From contig NZ_JAATEO010000012.1 in assembly GCF_012034245.1 (NCBI RefSeq), positions 62,001 through 126,000 of the forward strand: 64,000 nt of DNA. The letters run 5' to 3'. The notes under the pieces were generated by a model, which saw only the letters and a program-made list of their open reading frames with translations, did no database searches and had not been told where the DNA came from. Source of the DNA: Micromonospora thermarum. GTDB taxonomy: Bacteria; Actinomycetota; Actinomycetes; Mycobacteriales; Micromonosporaceae. Both the position numbers and the translations under genes were made by a program. Positions 16,636-26,178 of this stretch are shown one piece after another (position 1 is the first letter of the stretch; each line of letters starts with the position of its first letter).

Positions 16636-17574
16636 CTACGCGGCCACCGCCGGCGGTCCGGCGTCGGCGGCGGCGGGGCGCTCGAGCACCCGGCGCAGCA
16701 CCCCGGCCAGGGCGGCGTTCACCTCGTCGGGGCGCTCCATCATCAGCATGTGCCCCGCGCCCGGGCAGACGGTCAGCTCGGTCTCCGGCAGCGCGGCCGC
16801 GATCGACTCGGCGCACGGCGGCGGGGTCAGCCGGTCCCGGTCCCCGACCAGCGCGGCGGCCGGCAGGTGGGCCAGCTCGGCCAGGGTCTCCAGCCGGTGC
16901 TGCGCCCCGATCGAGGCCCGGAAGCCGCCGATCGAGCGCAGCGACGCGCGGGCCACCGCGGAGGTGACCAGACGGATGTCGGTCGGGTCGCAGTGGTCAC
17001 CGAAGAGCATCCAGCGGATGCTCGGCCGCAGCGCGCGCAGCAGCGCCCGGGGCGGTCGCCAGGACCCGCACCGGGCCAGGACGCCGGCCCCGGTGGTCTC
17101 GGCGAGCCGGATCAGCCGGGCGATGCGGGGCGAGAGGCCGTAGACGGTGTGCGTGTGCCCCTCGGCGGTGGTGGAGACGAAGAGCAGCCCGGCGACGCGG
17201 GCGGCGAAATGTCCGGGGTGGCGGTGCGCGTACTCCATGATCGACATACCGCCCATCGAGTGACCGGCCAGCACGACCCGCCCGGCCGGGACCACCGCGT
17301 CGAGCACCACGGCGAGGTCGTCGCCGAGCTGGGCCAGGGTGGCGGTCGGCAGCGGCATGCAGCTGGACCGGCCGTGCCCCCGGGCGTCGTAGGTCACCAC
17401 GCGCACCGCACCGGCGAAGCGTTCCCGCAGGTCGGCGAGTTGCCGGTGCCAGGCGCGCCCGTCCAGCGTCCAGCCGTGCAGCAGCACCGCCGTCACCTCG
17501 GCGTCGGCCGGACCGTCGATCTCCACGTGCAGGCGGACGTCGTCGGGCAGCCGTACCTCCCGTACCTCCGGCAT
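16636..17574 (-). CDS. Alpha/beta-fold hydrolase
   Basis: 312 residues with the complete catalytic set. The oxyanion motif is LLHGWTLDGRAWHRQ (about residues 32-46), the nucleophile elbow GHSMGGM (serine near 105), the acid GDRDRL, and the histidine PGAGHMLMM. A cap region with many Arg and Ile lies between. The substrate is unknown; overall similarity is to lipase/esterase-type members. The ATG at 17574 has GGGGAGGTGGCG upstream. It is divergent from the carbonic anhydrase gene. Confidence 0.85.
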   Translation of the reverse strand: MPEVREVRLPDDVRLHVEIDGPADAEVTAVLLHGWTLDGRAWHRQLADLRERFAGAVRVVTYDARGHGRSSCMPLPTATLAQLGDDLAVVLDAVVPAGRVVLAGHSMGGMSIMEYAHRHPGHFAARVAGLLFVSTTAEGHTHTVYGLSPRIARLIRLAETTGAGVLARCGSWRPPRALLRALRPSIRWMLFGDHCDPTDIRLVTSAVARASLRSIGGFRASIGAQHRLETLAELAHLPAAALVGDRDRLTPPPCAESIAAALPETELTVCPGAGHMLMMERPDEVNAALAGVLRRVLERPAAADAGPPAVAA

Positions 17575-17722
17575 CGCCACCTCCCCGGGCCGCACCAATC
17601 CGTCACACCGGGGATACCCGGTGGTAACACCGGCTACCCGTCATGACACCACGCCAACCGCGCCGGTGAGAAGATTCGGAACGCGGCCCGCGGGCCCACG
17701 CGTACCCGTCAGGCTGGCGGAC

Positions 17723-18352
17723 ATGGCACCAGCGCCGGACGACGACCCGGGCCGGCCCGCCGGGGGTACGCCACGCGCCGCGCTGGCCGAGCTGCTCGCC
17801 GGCAACCGGCGGTTCGTGAGCGGTCAGCCGATCCACGGCCACGACGTCACCGCCGCGGCCGCGGCCGCCTCCGGTGACCAGCAGCCGTACGCCGTCGTGC
17901 TCGGCTGCATCGACTCGCGGGTGCCGCTGGAGGCGATCTTCGACCAGACCTTCGGCTCGATCTGCGTGATCCGGACCGGCGGGCACGTGCTGGACCGGGC
18001 GGTGCTCGGCTCGATCGAGTTCGTGGTCGGGCAGCTCGGCGTACCGCTGGTCATGGTGCTCGGCCACGAGCGGTGCGGTGCGGTCGCCGCCGCGGTGGAC
18101 GCGCTGCGTGCCGGTGAGCGGCCCGGTGGCTCGCTCGCGCACCTGGTCGACCAGATCGCGCCCGCGGTCACCGAGGTCGGCCTGGCCGACCCGCGGGTCG
18201 GCCCGCTCGCGACCCGGCGGCACGTGCGGCGGACGGTGACCGCGCTGCGCGCCGACGACCTGCTCGCCGCGCCGGTCGCCGCCGGACACGTGGCCGTGGT
18301 CGGCGCCCTGTACGACCTCGCGACCGGCGAGGTCACCCTCCTGACGGAGTAG
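17723..18352 (+). CDS. Beta-class carbonic anhydrase
   Basis: 209 residues. Interconverts CO2 and bicarbonate in the cytoplasm. The zinc ligands are present: GCIDSRVP (Cys plus the Asp-Arg dyad) and [12 protein letters not shown] (His and Cys). The segment [19 protein letters not shown] replaces the common VRNAGN form. The bicarbonate should also supply the acyl-CoA carboxylase encoded at 22-24 kb, though there is no direct linkage. The ATG at 17723 follows AGGCTGGCGG; longer forms starting at 17621 add only a low-complexity tail. Confidence 0.9.
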   Translation: MAPAPDDDPGRPAGGTPRAALAELLAGNRRFVSGQPIHGHDVTAAAAAASGDQQPYAVVLGCIDSRVPLEAIFDQTFGSICVIRTGGHVLDRAVLGSIEFVVGQLGVPLVMVLGHERCGAVAAAVDALRAGERPGGSLAHLVDQIAPAVTEVGLADPRVGPLATRRHVRRTVTALRADDLLAAPVAAGHVAVVGALYDLATGEVTLLTE

Positions 18353-18398
18353 GGAAGGCCCCGGCGAGTGAAGCGGCCCCGGTCGACGGCGCAGACGC

Positions 18399-18436
18399 GG
18401 AACCGCCCGCCGGGACGAGTCCCGACGGGCGGTTCC
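18399..18436. terminator. Hairpin terminator after the carbonic anhydrase gene
   Basis: GGAACCGCCCG and CGGGCGGTTCC form the outer arm and CGGGAC/GTCCCG the inner arm, with one mismatched pair between them. It lies between the convergent carbonic anhydrase gene and the 18457-18786 gene and probably serves both. Confidence 0.75.
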
Positions 18437-18456
18437 GATCGTGCGTGGAGGGGCGC

Positions 18457-18786
18457 TCAGCCCTCGAAGACGCCGGCCTCGACGAGGCGCTTCTCGGTGG
18501 CGTCCCAGCCGTCACCCGGGTGGGCGGCGTTCAGGTTGGCCAGCTCGGCGCGGATCTTGGCGGCGTGACCGGCGGCGGCCAGCACCCGGATCTCCTCGAT
18601 GAAGGCCTCGGAGTCGGTGCGCAGGTGCGCGGTCTTGCCGTTGGTCAGGTTCCGCACGTAGGCGTGCTTGCCGCCGTTCAGCGGGATCACGTACTTGAAC
18701 TCGCCCAGCACGCTGAGGGCGCCACCCTGGCCAGCCTGGCCGGCCCGGACTGACGCGCGCGCGGTCTTAGAGGTGTTGCTCGCCAC
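18457..18786 (-). CDS. Conserved small protein, unknown function
   Basis: 109 residues, no family recognised. The first 35 residues are Ala/Ser/Thr-rich and basic ([13 protein letters not shown]). The body begins with a strand [20 protein letters not shown], then [20 protein letters not shown], and ends in a helix with [18 protein letters not shown]. It has no signal or membrane segment, so it is cytoplasmic. GTG at 18786 has AAGGAG seven bases upstream. Single-gene unit facing the 18399 terminator. Confidence 0.75.
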   Translation of the reverse strand: MASNTSKTARASVRAGQAGQGGALSVLGEFKYVIPLNGGKHAYVRNLTNGKTAHLRTDSEAFIEEIRVLAAAGHAAKIRAELANLNAAHPGDGWDATEKRLVEAGVFEG

Positions 18787-19109
18787 GGAGGTACTCCTTG
18801 CAGACGTACGGGAGGACGCGGGTAGACGTCCGGGGGCTAGTGTGCGGATTTCACCCGGTGGGTGGACCCGCGGAAGACGTTCGCGGCACAGGCCGCCGAT
18901 GGAACTGTACACGACCACGATGCCTGGCTGCTCACCGCGTCGTGGAGGTCAACCACGGTCACCCGACCGGCTATTCCACCGGCGAAACGCCGGCGAATTT
19001 TCCGTTTCTCTGGCGCACCATCCGTCACACCAGTCATCATGTGTTCCAGAAGCCACCCGGCTGGCCGAGGTCGTAGGGGAAGACGCACCTCGCTCTCCGG
19101 GAGGTCACC
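18787..19109. other. Intergenic region with no gene seen
   Basis: About 320 bp separating the small minus-strand gene from the DUF3145 gene. It is locally less GC-rich (around 18975-19050, with AATTTTCCGTTTC) than its surroundings, consistent with promoters for both divergent genes. No open frame with a ribosome site or family similarity. Confidence 0.6.
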
Positions 19110-19601
19110 GTGCCAACGCGTGGCGTCGTATACGTCCACTCGACCCCGCTCGCCGTGTGCTCGCACGTCGAGTGGGCGATCGCGCGCGTCCTCGTCGCGC
19201 CGGTCAACCTGGAGTGGACGGCTCAGCCCGTCGATCCCGGCGCCCGCCGGGCGGAGTGCGGGTGGACCGGTCGTCCGGGGACGGGCGCCGAGCTGGCTGC
19301 TGCCCTCCGGCAGTGGCCCATGATCCGTTTCGAGGTCACCGAGGAGCCGAGTCCCGGCGCCGACGGGGAGCGCTTCATGTACGTACCGGGCCGGGGCCTG
19401 TTCCGGGCCACCGTCGGTGCGGCCGGCGACATCCAACTCGGCGAGGACCGGCTCCGCAGCATCATGGCGGGCGCCCGGGCACCGGAGGCCCTGGCGCACG
19501 CCCTCGACAAGGCGCTGGGCACCGCCTGGGACGCCGAGCTCGAGCCGTACCGCTACGCCGGTGACGGCGCGCCGGTGACCCTGCTCACTCGCGTGGGCTG
19601 A
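19110..19601 (+). CDS. DUF3145 family protein
   Basis: 163 residues matching the actinobacteria-specific DUF3145 family: the start TRGVVYVHSTPLAVCSHVEW, then LEWTAQPVDPGARRAE and EVTEEPSPGADGERFMYVPG. Function is not known. No signal peptide; soluble. GTG at 19110 has GGGAGGTCACC upstream. In streptomycetes this gene lies not far from the fatty-acid synthase cluster, as it does here (recollection). Confidence 0.88.
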   Translation: MPTRGVVYVHSTPLAVCSHVEWAIARVLVAPVNLEWTAQPVDPGARRAECGWTGRPGTGAELAAALRQWPMIRFEVTEEPSPGADGERFMYVPGRGLFRATVGAAGDIQLGEDRLRSIMAGARAPEALAHALDKALGTAWDAELEPYRYAGDGAPVTLLTRVG

Positions 19602-19698
19602 TCCCCGCGCGGGCCCGGCGGACGGCCGCCGCGCGAGGGGCGGCGTCCGGTCGGCGCACGTAGGGTCGGGTTGCCCCGATTAGCGTCGAACTAGTGGG

Positions 19699-21432
19699 AT
19701 GGCTCGCGTGTCGACAACCCCGCAGCGCGGCGGCGTCGCGCTCGCCGTACTGACCGCACTGCTCGTCTCCGGCTGCGCCGACACACGGCCGGCCGCGTCC
19801 CCGACACCGGCGGCGAGCCTTCCCCCGGCGGCGCCCACGACGCCGGTGCCGGTCCCCGCCGGTGATCCGGCCGCCCGCGCCGCCGCCCTCGTCGGCCGCC
19901 TGGCCGACGAGGACCTCGTCGGCCAGGTGCTCATGCCGTACGCCTACGGCGACGCGGCGACCCAGGTCTCGCCCGGGTCGGCCGCCGGCAACCGGTCCCT
20001 CGCCGGCGTCGACACCCCCGCCCAGATGATCGAGAAGTACCGCCTCGGCGGGCTGATCCTGGTCGGCTTCAGCGCCGATGACCCCACCAAGGGCAACCAG
20101 GAGACCACCAACGTCGACAACCCGAAGCAGGTCCGCGCGCTGACCAGCGGGCTGCGCGAGGCCGCGGCGGACCTGCCGGCCGGAGCGGCGCCGTTCCTCA
20201 TCGGCACGGACCAGGAGCACGGGGTGGTCACCCGGATCACCGACGGCGTGACGCTGCTGCCCAGCGCGCTCGCCGCCGGCGCGGCCGGGAAGCCGGAGCT
20301 GACCGAGGCCGCCTGGCGGGCCGCCGGCACCGAACTCGCGGCGATGGGCGTCAACGTCGACTTCGCCCCGGTCGCCGACGTGCTCGCCACGCGCAGCACG
20401 GTCATCGGCTCCCGCTCGTACGGGGCGGACCCGAAGGCGGCGGGGGCACAGGTCGGCGGCGCCGTCCGGGGCCTCCAGGCCGCGGGGGTCGCGGCCACCC
20501 TCAAGCACTTCCCGGGCCACGGCCACAGCGCCACCGACTCCCACACCGACCTGCCGGTGCTCGATCAGCCGCGGACGACGCTGGAGGCCGGCGCGTGGGT
20601 GCCGTTCCGGGCCGGCGTCGACGCGGGCGCCCTGGCGGTGATGTCCGGTCACCTGGACGTGCGGGCCGTCGACCCGGGCACCCCGGCGACCTTCTCGCAC
20701 AAGCTCCTCACCGGCGTGCTCCGCGAGCAGCTCGGCTTCAAGGGCGTGGTGATCACCGACGGCATGAACATGGCGCCGGCGAAGCGCTGGTCGCCGGGGG
20801 AGGCCGCGGTGCGTGCCCTGACCGCCGGCAACGACCTCATCCTCATGCCGCCGCACGTCGGGAAGGCGTACGACGGGCTGCTCGCCGCCCTGCGGGACGG
20901 CTCGCTGCCCCGCGCCCGGCTGGTGGAGGCGGTGACCCGGGTGCTGACCATGAAGTTCACCCTGGCCGGGCGGGCCACCCCCGACCTGTCCACGCTCGCC
21001 ACGCCGGCGCATCGCGACGCGGCCGGGAAGCTGGCCGCCGCCGCGGTGACCGTGCTGCGGGGGCCGTGCGGCGCGCCGGTGCGCGGGCCGGTGACGGTGA
21101 CGTCGTCCGACGGCCGGGGACACACGCGGGCCGCGTTGACCGAGGCGCTGACGTCGGCCGGGGTGCGCGTGGTCCCGAAGGGTGGCACCGTCGTCCACCT
21201 CGTCGGGTACGGCGACGGCACCGACGACCTGCGTGCCGACGCCGCGGTGACGGTCGCCATGGACACCCCGTACGTCCTGGCGAAGGCCGCCTCACCGACG
21301 TTGCTGGCGACGTACTCGTCGAGCCGGCCGTCGATGACCGCCCTCGCCCGGGTGCTGGCCGGCAAGGCCGCGCCCACCGGCCGCTCCCCGGTGCCGGTGC
21401 CCGGCCTGCCCGCCACCACCTGCGCCGGCTGA
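19699..21432 (+). CDS. Glycoside hydrolase family 3 lipoprotein (NagZ-like beta-N-acetylhexosaminidase)
   Basis: 577 residues. A lipoprotein signal ends LLVSGCAD (lipid-modified Cys about residue 26), then a Pro/Ala/Thr linker. The GH3 barrel holds FLIGTDQEHG, the signature KHFPGHGHSATDSHTDLP with the His/Asp pair of NagZ-type enzymes, and VVITDGMNM carrying the probable nucleophile Asp. A second alpha/beta region follows from about 430. It probably removes N-acetylglucosamine from peptidoglycan or chitin fragments at the cell surface. ATG at 19699 is the only start before the signal. Confidence 0.88.
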   Translation: MARVSTTPQRGGVALAVLTALLVSGCADTRPAASPTPAASLPPAAPTTPVPVPAGDPAARAAALVGRLADEDLVGQVLMPYAYGDAATQVSPGSAAGNRSLAGVDTPAQMIEKYRLGGLILVGFSADDPTKGNQETTNVDNPKQVRALTSGLREAAADLPAGAAPFLIGTDQEHGVVTRITDGVTLLPSALAAGAAGKPELTEAAWRAAGTELAAMGVNVDFAPVADVLATRSTVIGSRSYGADPKAAGAQVGGAVRGLQAAGVAATLKHFPGHGHSATDSHTDLPVLDQPRTTLEAGAWVPFRAGVDAGALAVMSGHLDVRAVDPGTPATFSHKLLTGVLREQLGFKGVVITDGMNMAPAKRWSPGEAAVRALTAGNDLILMPPHVGKAYDGLLAALRDGSLPRARLVEAVTRVLTMKFTLAGRATPDLSTLATPAHRDAAGKLAAAAVTVLRGPCGAPVRGPVTVTSSDGRGHTRAALTEALTSAGVRVVPKGGTVVHLVGYGDGTDDLRADAAVTVAMDTPYVLAKAASPTLLATYSSSRPSMTALARVLAGKAAPTGRSPVPVPGLPATTCAG

Positions 21433-21447
21433 CCGGCGCTCCGGGCG

Positions 21448-22080
21448 TCAACGCGTGGCGGCGAGCCCCTGTGTGGCCAGCCGGTACGCCGGCAGCACAT
21501 CGGCTGGTTCTTTGAAACCCGCGTTCACCGTGAAGACCACGGTCTGACCGTTCGCCTGGACGGCCAGCGCCCAGTGCCGGCTCTCCTGCTGGATCAGCTC
21601 CGAGGTGGCTAGCCAGGTGGCCTCGGTCGCGGCGAAGCCGCCGGCCTTGACGTCGCGGTACCGCGACTCGGCGACCGTGTGCTTCGTGTCGGCGGCGACG
21701 AACGCCTCCAACGCGGCCCGGGGCGCTACCGCCGGCTGGTCCGTCGTCCACACTCGCAGGAAGCCGGCGTTACGCCGGGCGCCGTCCAGCTCGCACCGCA
21801 TGGTGGCACCACCGCGCTTGATCAGCGCCTCGGCCACCTCGGCCAGCTCACCCGTGGGGATCTCGACGGCCTCGGCCTTCCACTGTTCCGGGACCGGGAA
21901 CGAGACGGGCAGTGGGCACGGGCTGTCGGCCCCGCCGATCGCGCCACCTGCCTCCTCTGCCGCCACCTCGTCGTACCACGGCTCGCCGGTCGTCCCGACC
22001 GGAGCGTCGTCGTCGCCGCAGCCGGCGAGCAGAACGACGGTGAGCGCGGCCAGGAGGGCGGCGCGGGTACGGCGTGCCAC
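21448..22080 (-). CDS. Putative lipoprotein of unknown function
   Basis: 210 residues. The signal LLAALTVVLLAGCGDDDA has a clear lipobox LAGC. The mature part (PLPVSFPVPEQWKAEAVEIP, a central cysteine in MRCELDGA, and WALAVQANGQTVVFTVNAG) resembles LpqN/LpqT-like or PsbP-type solute-binding lipoproteins, but I cannot name the family with confidence. GTG at 22080 follows GGGGAG. It converges on the GH3 gene, with only 15 bp between the stops. Confidence 0.75.
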   Translation of the reverse strand: MARRTRAALLAALTVVLLAGCGDDDAPVGTTGEPWYDEVAAEEAGGAIGGADSPCPLPVSFPVPEQWKAEAVEIPTGELAEVAEALIKRGGATMRCELDGARRNAGFLRVWTTDQPAVAPRAALEAFVAADTKHTVAESRYRDVKAGGFAATEATWLATSELIQQESRHWALAVQANGQTVVFTVNAGFKEPADVLPAYRLATQGLAATR

Positions 22081-22148
22081 GGTGTTACTCCCCGTTGTCG
22101 ATCTTCAGCCGGTACCGCTAACCGACCCCGGAAGCCGCCGTCAAGAAA

Positions 22149-22185
22149 CGGGAAGGGCCCCCTCGATGAGAGGGGGCCCTTCCCG
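22149..22185 (-). terminator. Intrinsic terminator of the fatty-acid synthesis operon
   Basis: Perfect 16-bp stem CGGGAAGGGCCCCCTC / GAGGGGGCCCTTCCCG with a 5-nt loop, followed on the minus strand by GTTTCTTG. It lies nine bases past the accD stop. Confidence 0.9.
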
Positions 22186-22193
22186 CACTTTCG

Positions 22194-23618
22194 CTACAGC
22201 GGGATGTTGCCGTGGGCGCCGCGGGCGGCCGGGGCGGCGGCGAGCGCCTCGGCGATCCGGCGCCGGGTCTCCGCCGGCTTGATGACGTCGTCGACCACGC
22301 CGATCTCCAGCGCCCGGTTCACGCCGCCGGCGACACGGATCTGCTCCTCGATCAGCTGGGCGCGCAGCGTCTCGCGCTCCTCGACGGGGGCGGCGGCCAG
22401 CTTCTTGCGGTGCAGGATGTTCACCGCGGCGCTGGCGCCCATCACCGCGACCTCCGCGTTCGGCCAGGCGAAGACCGCGGTCGCGCCCAGGGAGCGGGAG
22501 TTCATCGCGATGTACGCGCCGCCGTACGCCTTGCGGGTCACCAGCGTCACCCGCGGCACCACGGCCTCGGCGAAGGCGTGCAGCAGCTTCGCGCCACGCC
22601 GCACCACGCCGTCCCACTCCTGGCCCAGGCCGGGCAGGTAGCCGGGCACGTCGACCAGCACGATCAGCGGCACGCCGAGCGAGTCGCACATCCGCACGAA
22701 CCGGGCCGCCTTCTCGGCGCTGGACGCGTCGAGGCAGCCGCCCAGGCGCAGCGGGTTGTTGGCGATCACGCCGACCGTCCGGCCGGCGAACCGGCCGAGC
22801 GTGGTGACGATGTTCGGCGCCCACTTGGCGTGCAGTTCCACGCCCGGGGCGTCGAGCAGCGCCTTCACGACCGGCTTGACGTCGTACGCCCGGTTGGCCT
22901 CGGTCGGCATCTTCGCGGCCAGGTCGTGGCCGTCCTCGCCCGACGCGGGCACGTCGTCCGGCGAGAGCCGGCCCTGGTGGCCCAGCAGCGCGGCGAGCCT
23001 GCGCGACTCGGCCATCGCCTCCTCGTCGTCCTTGCACGTCACGTGCACGACGCCGGAGCGCCGGCCGTGCGGCTCGGGGCCGCCGAGGCGCTCCATGTCG
23101 ACCTGCTCGCCGGTGACGCTGCGGACCACCTCCGGGCCGGTGACGAAGATCCGCCCGGCACCGCTCATCACCACGATGTCGGTCAGTGCCGGCCCGTACG
23201 CCGCACCACCGGCGGCGGGACCGAGCACCACGGAGATCTGCGGCACCCGGCCGGAGGCCCGGACCATCGCCGCGAAGACCTGGCCGACCGCGTCGAGCGC
23301 GACCACGCCCTCGGCCAGCCGGGCGCCGCCGGAGTGCCAGAGCCCGAGCACGGGCACCCGCTCCCGGACGGCGGTGTCGATCGCGTCGACGATGTGCCGG
23401 CACCCGTCGGTGCCCATCGCGCCGCCCATCTTCGTGGCGTCCGTCGCGTACGCGATGGCCGGCGTGCCGTCGATCTCGCCCCGCGCCCAGAGCACCCCGG
23501 AGGTGTCCCGGGGCGCCAGCAGGCGCAGCGTGCCCGCGTCGAAGAGGGCCCGGAGCCGCAGCTCCGGATCGCGGTAGTCCACGGTGGACGTCTCCGAGCC
23601 GACAACGGTGGTGGTCAC
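22194..23618 (-). CDS. accD: Acyl-CoA carboxylase beta (carboxyltransferase) subunit, AccD6-like
   Basis: 474 residues. Transfers carboxyl from biotin to acetyl- or propionyl-CoA, giving malonyl- or methylmalonyl-CoA. Both crotonase-like halves are visible: LWHSGGARLAEGVVALDAVG and GPAAGGAAYGPALTDIVVM in the first, VDVPGYLPGLGQEW and RKAYGGAYIAMNSRSLGAT in the second. As last gene after fabF, it matches the position of accD6 in the mycobacterial fabD-acpM-kasA-kasB-accD6 cluster, so malonyl-CoA supply for the adjacent synthase is the likely job. GTG at 23618 has TTGGAGG upstream. No biotin-carrying alpha subunit is encoded in the window. Confidence 0.92.
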   Translation of the reverse strand: MTTTVVGSETSTVDYRDPELRLRALFDAGTLRLLAPRDTSGVLWARGEIDGTPAIAYATDATKMGGAMGTDGCRHIVDAIDTAVRERVPVLGLWHSGGARLAEGVVALDAVGQVFAAMVRASGRVPQISVVLGPAAGGAAYGPALTDIVVMSGAGRIFVTGPEVVRSVTGEQVDMERLGGPEPHGRRSGVVHVTCKDDEEAMAESRRLAALLGHQGRLSPDDVPASGEDGHDLAAKMPTEANRAYDVKPVVKALLDAPGVELHAKWAPNIVTTLGRFAGRTVGVIANNPLRLGGCLDASSAEKAARFVRMCDSLGVPLIVLVDVPGYLPGLGQEWDGVVRRGAKLLHAFAEAVVPRVTLVTRKAYGGAYIAMNSRSLGATAVFAWPNAEVAVMGASAAVNILHRKKLAAAPVEERETLRAQLIEEQIRVAGGVNRALEIGVVDDVIKPAETRRRIAEALAAAPAARGAHGNIPL

Positions 23619-23640
23619 TTGAGCCTCCAAGGCTGTGGTC

Positions 23641-24867
23641 TCAGGCCCGCGTGAAGACGAGAGCCACGTTGTGCCCGCCGAAGCCGAACGAGTTGTTCAG
23701 TGCGGCGGGGATCTCCATGTGGCGCGCCTTGTTGGCCGCCACGTCCAGGTCGAGACCGTCGTCCGGGTCGTCCAGGTTGATCGTCGGCGGCACGACGCCG
23801 TCGCGGATCGCCAGGATCGTGGCGATCGACTCCAGCGCGCCGGCCGCGCCGAGCAGGTGCCCGGACATCGACTTCGTCGCGGTCAGCACCGGGTGGTCAC
23901 CCAGCGCCTGGTGCAGTGCCTTGATCTCGGCCAGGTCGCCGACCGGGGTCGACGTGGCGTGGGCGTTGACGTGCACGATGTCGCGCTTGGCGACGTCCGC
24001 GTCGGCGATCGCCTTCGCGATGGCCCGGATCGCGCCGGCCCCCTCGGGGTGCGGCTGGACGATGTCGTAGCCGTCGGAGGTGATGCCGGCACCGGCGAGC
24101 CGCGCGTACACCCGGGCGCCCCGGGCGGTGGCGTGGTCGGCGCGCTCCAGCACGAGGACGCCGGCGCCCTCGCCCAGCACGAAGCCGTCGCGGCCCTTGT
24201 CCCACGGGCGGGAGGCCCGCTCCGGCTCGTCGTTGCGGGTCGACATCGCCCGCATCGAGGAGAACCCGGCGATCGGCAGCGAGTGGATGACCGCCTCGGT
24301 GCCGCCGGCCACCACCACGTCGGCGCGTCCGGCGCGGATCATGTCCATGCCGAGGGCGATCGCCTCCGCGCCGGTGGCGCAGGCGCTGGCCACGGAGTGC
24401 ACGCCGGCGCGGGCGCCCAGCTCCAGGCCGACCCACGCGGCCGGGCCGTTCGGCATCAGCATCGGGATGGTGTGCGGGGAGACCCGCCGCGGGCCGGACG
24501 CCTCGAGGATGTCGTCCTGGGAGAGCAGGGTCAGCGCGCCGCCGATGCCCGAGCCGACGCTCACGCCGAGCCGGTCCGGGTCGAGCCCGGAGTCGGCCAG
24601 GCCGGCGTCCGCCCAGGCCTGCTGCGCGGCGATGATCGCGATCGCCTCGGAACGGTCCAGCCGGCGCAGCTTCACCCGGTCCAGCAGGCCGGTCGGATCG
24701 ACCGCGAGCTGGGCGGCGATCCGGACCGGCAGCTGCTCGGCCCACTCCTGGGTGAGCGCACTCACCCCGGAGCGGCCGCTGAGCATGGCGTCCCAGGTCG
24801 ACGCGACGTCCCCGCCCAGCGGGGTGGTCGCGCCGAGCCCGGTGACGACGACGTCGGTGTGTGCCAT
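23641..24867 (-). CDS. fabF: Beta-ketoacyl-ACP synthase II
   Basis: 408 residues. Elongates acyl-ACP with malonyl-ACP. The catalytic triad is complete: Cys in VASACATGAEAIALG, His in VNAHATSTPVGD, and His in FGFGGHNVALVF; the conserved Lys is in TATKSMSGHLLGAAGA. Length is standard. It starts two bases past the acpP stop, so the two are translationally coupled. Part of the six-gene minus-strand operon under FasR. Confidence 0.95.
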   Translation of the reverse strand: MAHTDVVVTGLGATTPLGGDVASTWDAMLSGRSGVSALTQEWAEQLPVRIAAQLAVDPTGLLDRVKLRRLDRSEAIAIIAAQQAWADAGLADSGLDPDRLGVSVGSGIGGALTLLSQDDILEASGPRRVSPHTIPMLMPNGPAAWVGLELGARAGVHSVASACATGAEAIALGMDMIRAGRADVVVAGGTEAVIHSLPIAGFSSMRAMSTRNDEPERASRPWDKGRDGFVLGEGAGVLVLERADHATARGARVYARLAGAGITSDGYDIVQPHPEGAGAIRAIAKAIADADVAKRDIVHVNAHATSTPVGDLAEIKALHQALGDHPVLTATKSMSGHLLGAAGALESIATILAIRDGVVPPTINLDDPDDGLDLDVAANKARHMEIPAALNNSFGFGGHNVALVFTRA

Positions 24868-24869
24868 GG

Positions 24870-25109
24870 TCAGGACTGCGCCTCGATGTAGCTGACGGCG
24901 TCCCCGACGGTCTTCAGGTTCTGCACCTCGTTGTCCGGGATCTTGACGCCGAACTTCTCCTCGGCGGCCACCACGACCTCCACCATCGACAGCGAGTCGA
25001 CGTCCAGGTCGTCGGTGAAGGACTTCCCCTCGGCCACGTCGTCCGGGTTCACCCCGGCAACCTCTTCGAGGATCTCGGCGAGGCCGGCGGTGATCTCGTC
25101 ACGGGTCAT
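24870..25109 (-). CDS. acpP: Acyl carrier protein
   Basis: 79 residues. Carries growing acyl chains on phosphopantetheine attached to the serine in DLDVDSLSMVEVV. The four-helix ACP pattern is intact, ending TVGDAVSYIEAQS. ATG at 25109 follows GAGAGGAACC. Located between fabH and fabF as in streptomycetes. Confidence 0.95.
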   Translation of the reverse strand: MTRDEITAGLAEILEEVAGVNPDDVAEGKSFTDDLDVDSLSMVEVVVAAEEKFGVKIPDNEVQNLKTVGDAVSYIEAQS

Positions 25110-25184
25110 TGCGGTTGGTTCCTCTCATCGGGGGTTGTGCTTCGCCGGGTGGCGAAGGCGGCGCGGCGGGACCGCGCCGGGTCT

Positions 25185-26129
25185 TCAGGGACAGCGGACG
25201 ACCTGACCGGCGTAGGTCAGGCCGCCGCCGAAGCCGAACAGCAGCACCGGGGCGCCCGAGGGCACCTCCCGCCGCTCGACCAGCTTCGACAGGGCCAGCG
25301 GGACGCTCGCCGCCGAGGTGTTGCCCGACTCGACGATGTCCTTGGCGATGATGGCGTCGGGGATGCCGAGGCGCTTGGCGATGCCGTCGATGATCCGGGC
25401 GTTGGCCTGGTGCGGCACGAACGCGGCCAGCTCCGACGGGTCGACCCCGGCACGCTCGCAGGCCTGGAGCGCCAGCGGCGCCAGCGCGGTGGTGGCCCAG
25501 CGGAAGACCGCCTGCCCCTCCTGCTGGATGTACGGGCGCCAGCCCTCGATCCGGACGGCGTCGCCCCGCTCCGGCACCGAGCCCCAGACCACCGGGCCGA
25601 CACCGGCCGGCTCGTCCGCACCGGTGGCGGTGACCACCGCGGCACCGGCACCGTCACCGAAGATGATGCAGGTCGAGCGGTCCGTCCAGTCGGTGAAGTC
25701 GGAGAGCTTCTCCGCGCCGATGACGATCGCGTTGCGCGAGGCGCCGGCCCGGATGGCGTGGTCGACGGTGCCCAGGGCGTACGCGAAGCCCGAGCAGGCG
25801 GTGTTGATGTCGTACGCGCCCGGCGCGGTGATGCCGAGCTTGGCGGCGACCCGGCAGGCGACGTTCGGGCTGCGGTCGACCGAGGTGCAGGTGGCCACCA
25901 CGACGAGGTCGATGTCGGCGGCGGTCAGGCCGGAGCTGGCCAGCGCCTTGCCCGCCGCGGCGGCGGCCATGTCGGCCACCGTCTCACCGTCGGCGATCCG
26001 CCGGGTGACGATGCCCACCCGGTCGCGGATCCACTCGTCGCTGGTCTCCACCAGTTGCGCGATCTCGTCGTTGGTCACCACCCGCGACGGCTGGTAGTGG
26101 CCGAGCGCGACGATCCGGCTGCCCGTCAT
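25185..26129 (-). CDS. fabH: Beta-ketoacyl-ACP synthase III
   Basis: 314 residues. Starts each fatty acid by condensing an acyl-CoA primer with malonyl-ACP. Catalytic Cys in DINTACSGFAYAL, His in FVPHQANARIIDGIA and Asn in VESGNTSAASVPLAL are all present. In actinomycetes this enzyme sets branched versus straight primers; the selectivity cannot be read here. ATG at 26129 has GGAAGGACAGCTTCG upstream. Third gene of the operon. Confidence 0.95.
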   Translation of the reverse strand: MTGSRIVALGHYQPSRVVTNDEIAQLVETSDEWIRDRVGIVTRRIADGETVADMAAAAAGKALASSGLTAADIDLVVVATCTSVDRSPNVACRVAAKLGITAPGAYDINTACSGFAYALGTVDHAIRAGASRNAIVIGAEKLSDFTDWTDRSTCIIFGDGAGAAVVTATGADEPAGVGPVVWGSVPERGDAVRIEGWRPYIQQEGQAVFRWATTALAPLALQACERAGVDPSELAAFVPHQANARIIDGIAKRLGIPDAIIAKDIVESGNTSAASVPLALSKLVERREVPSGAPVLLFGFGGGLTYAGQVVRCP

Positions 26130-26178
26130 CGAAGCTGTCCTTCCCTGCGTGGCCGCGCCGTGCGCGGAGTCGTCGGGC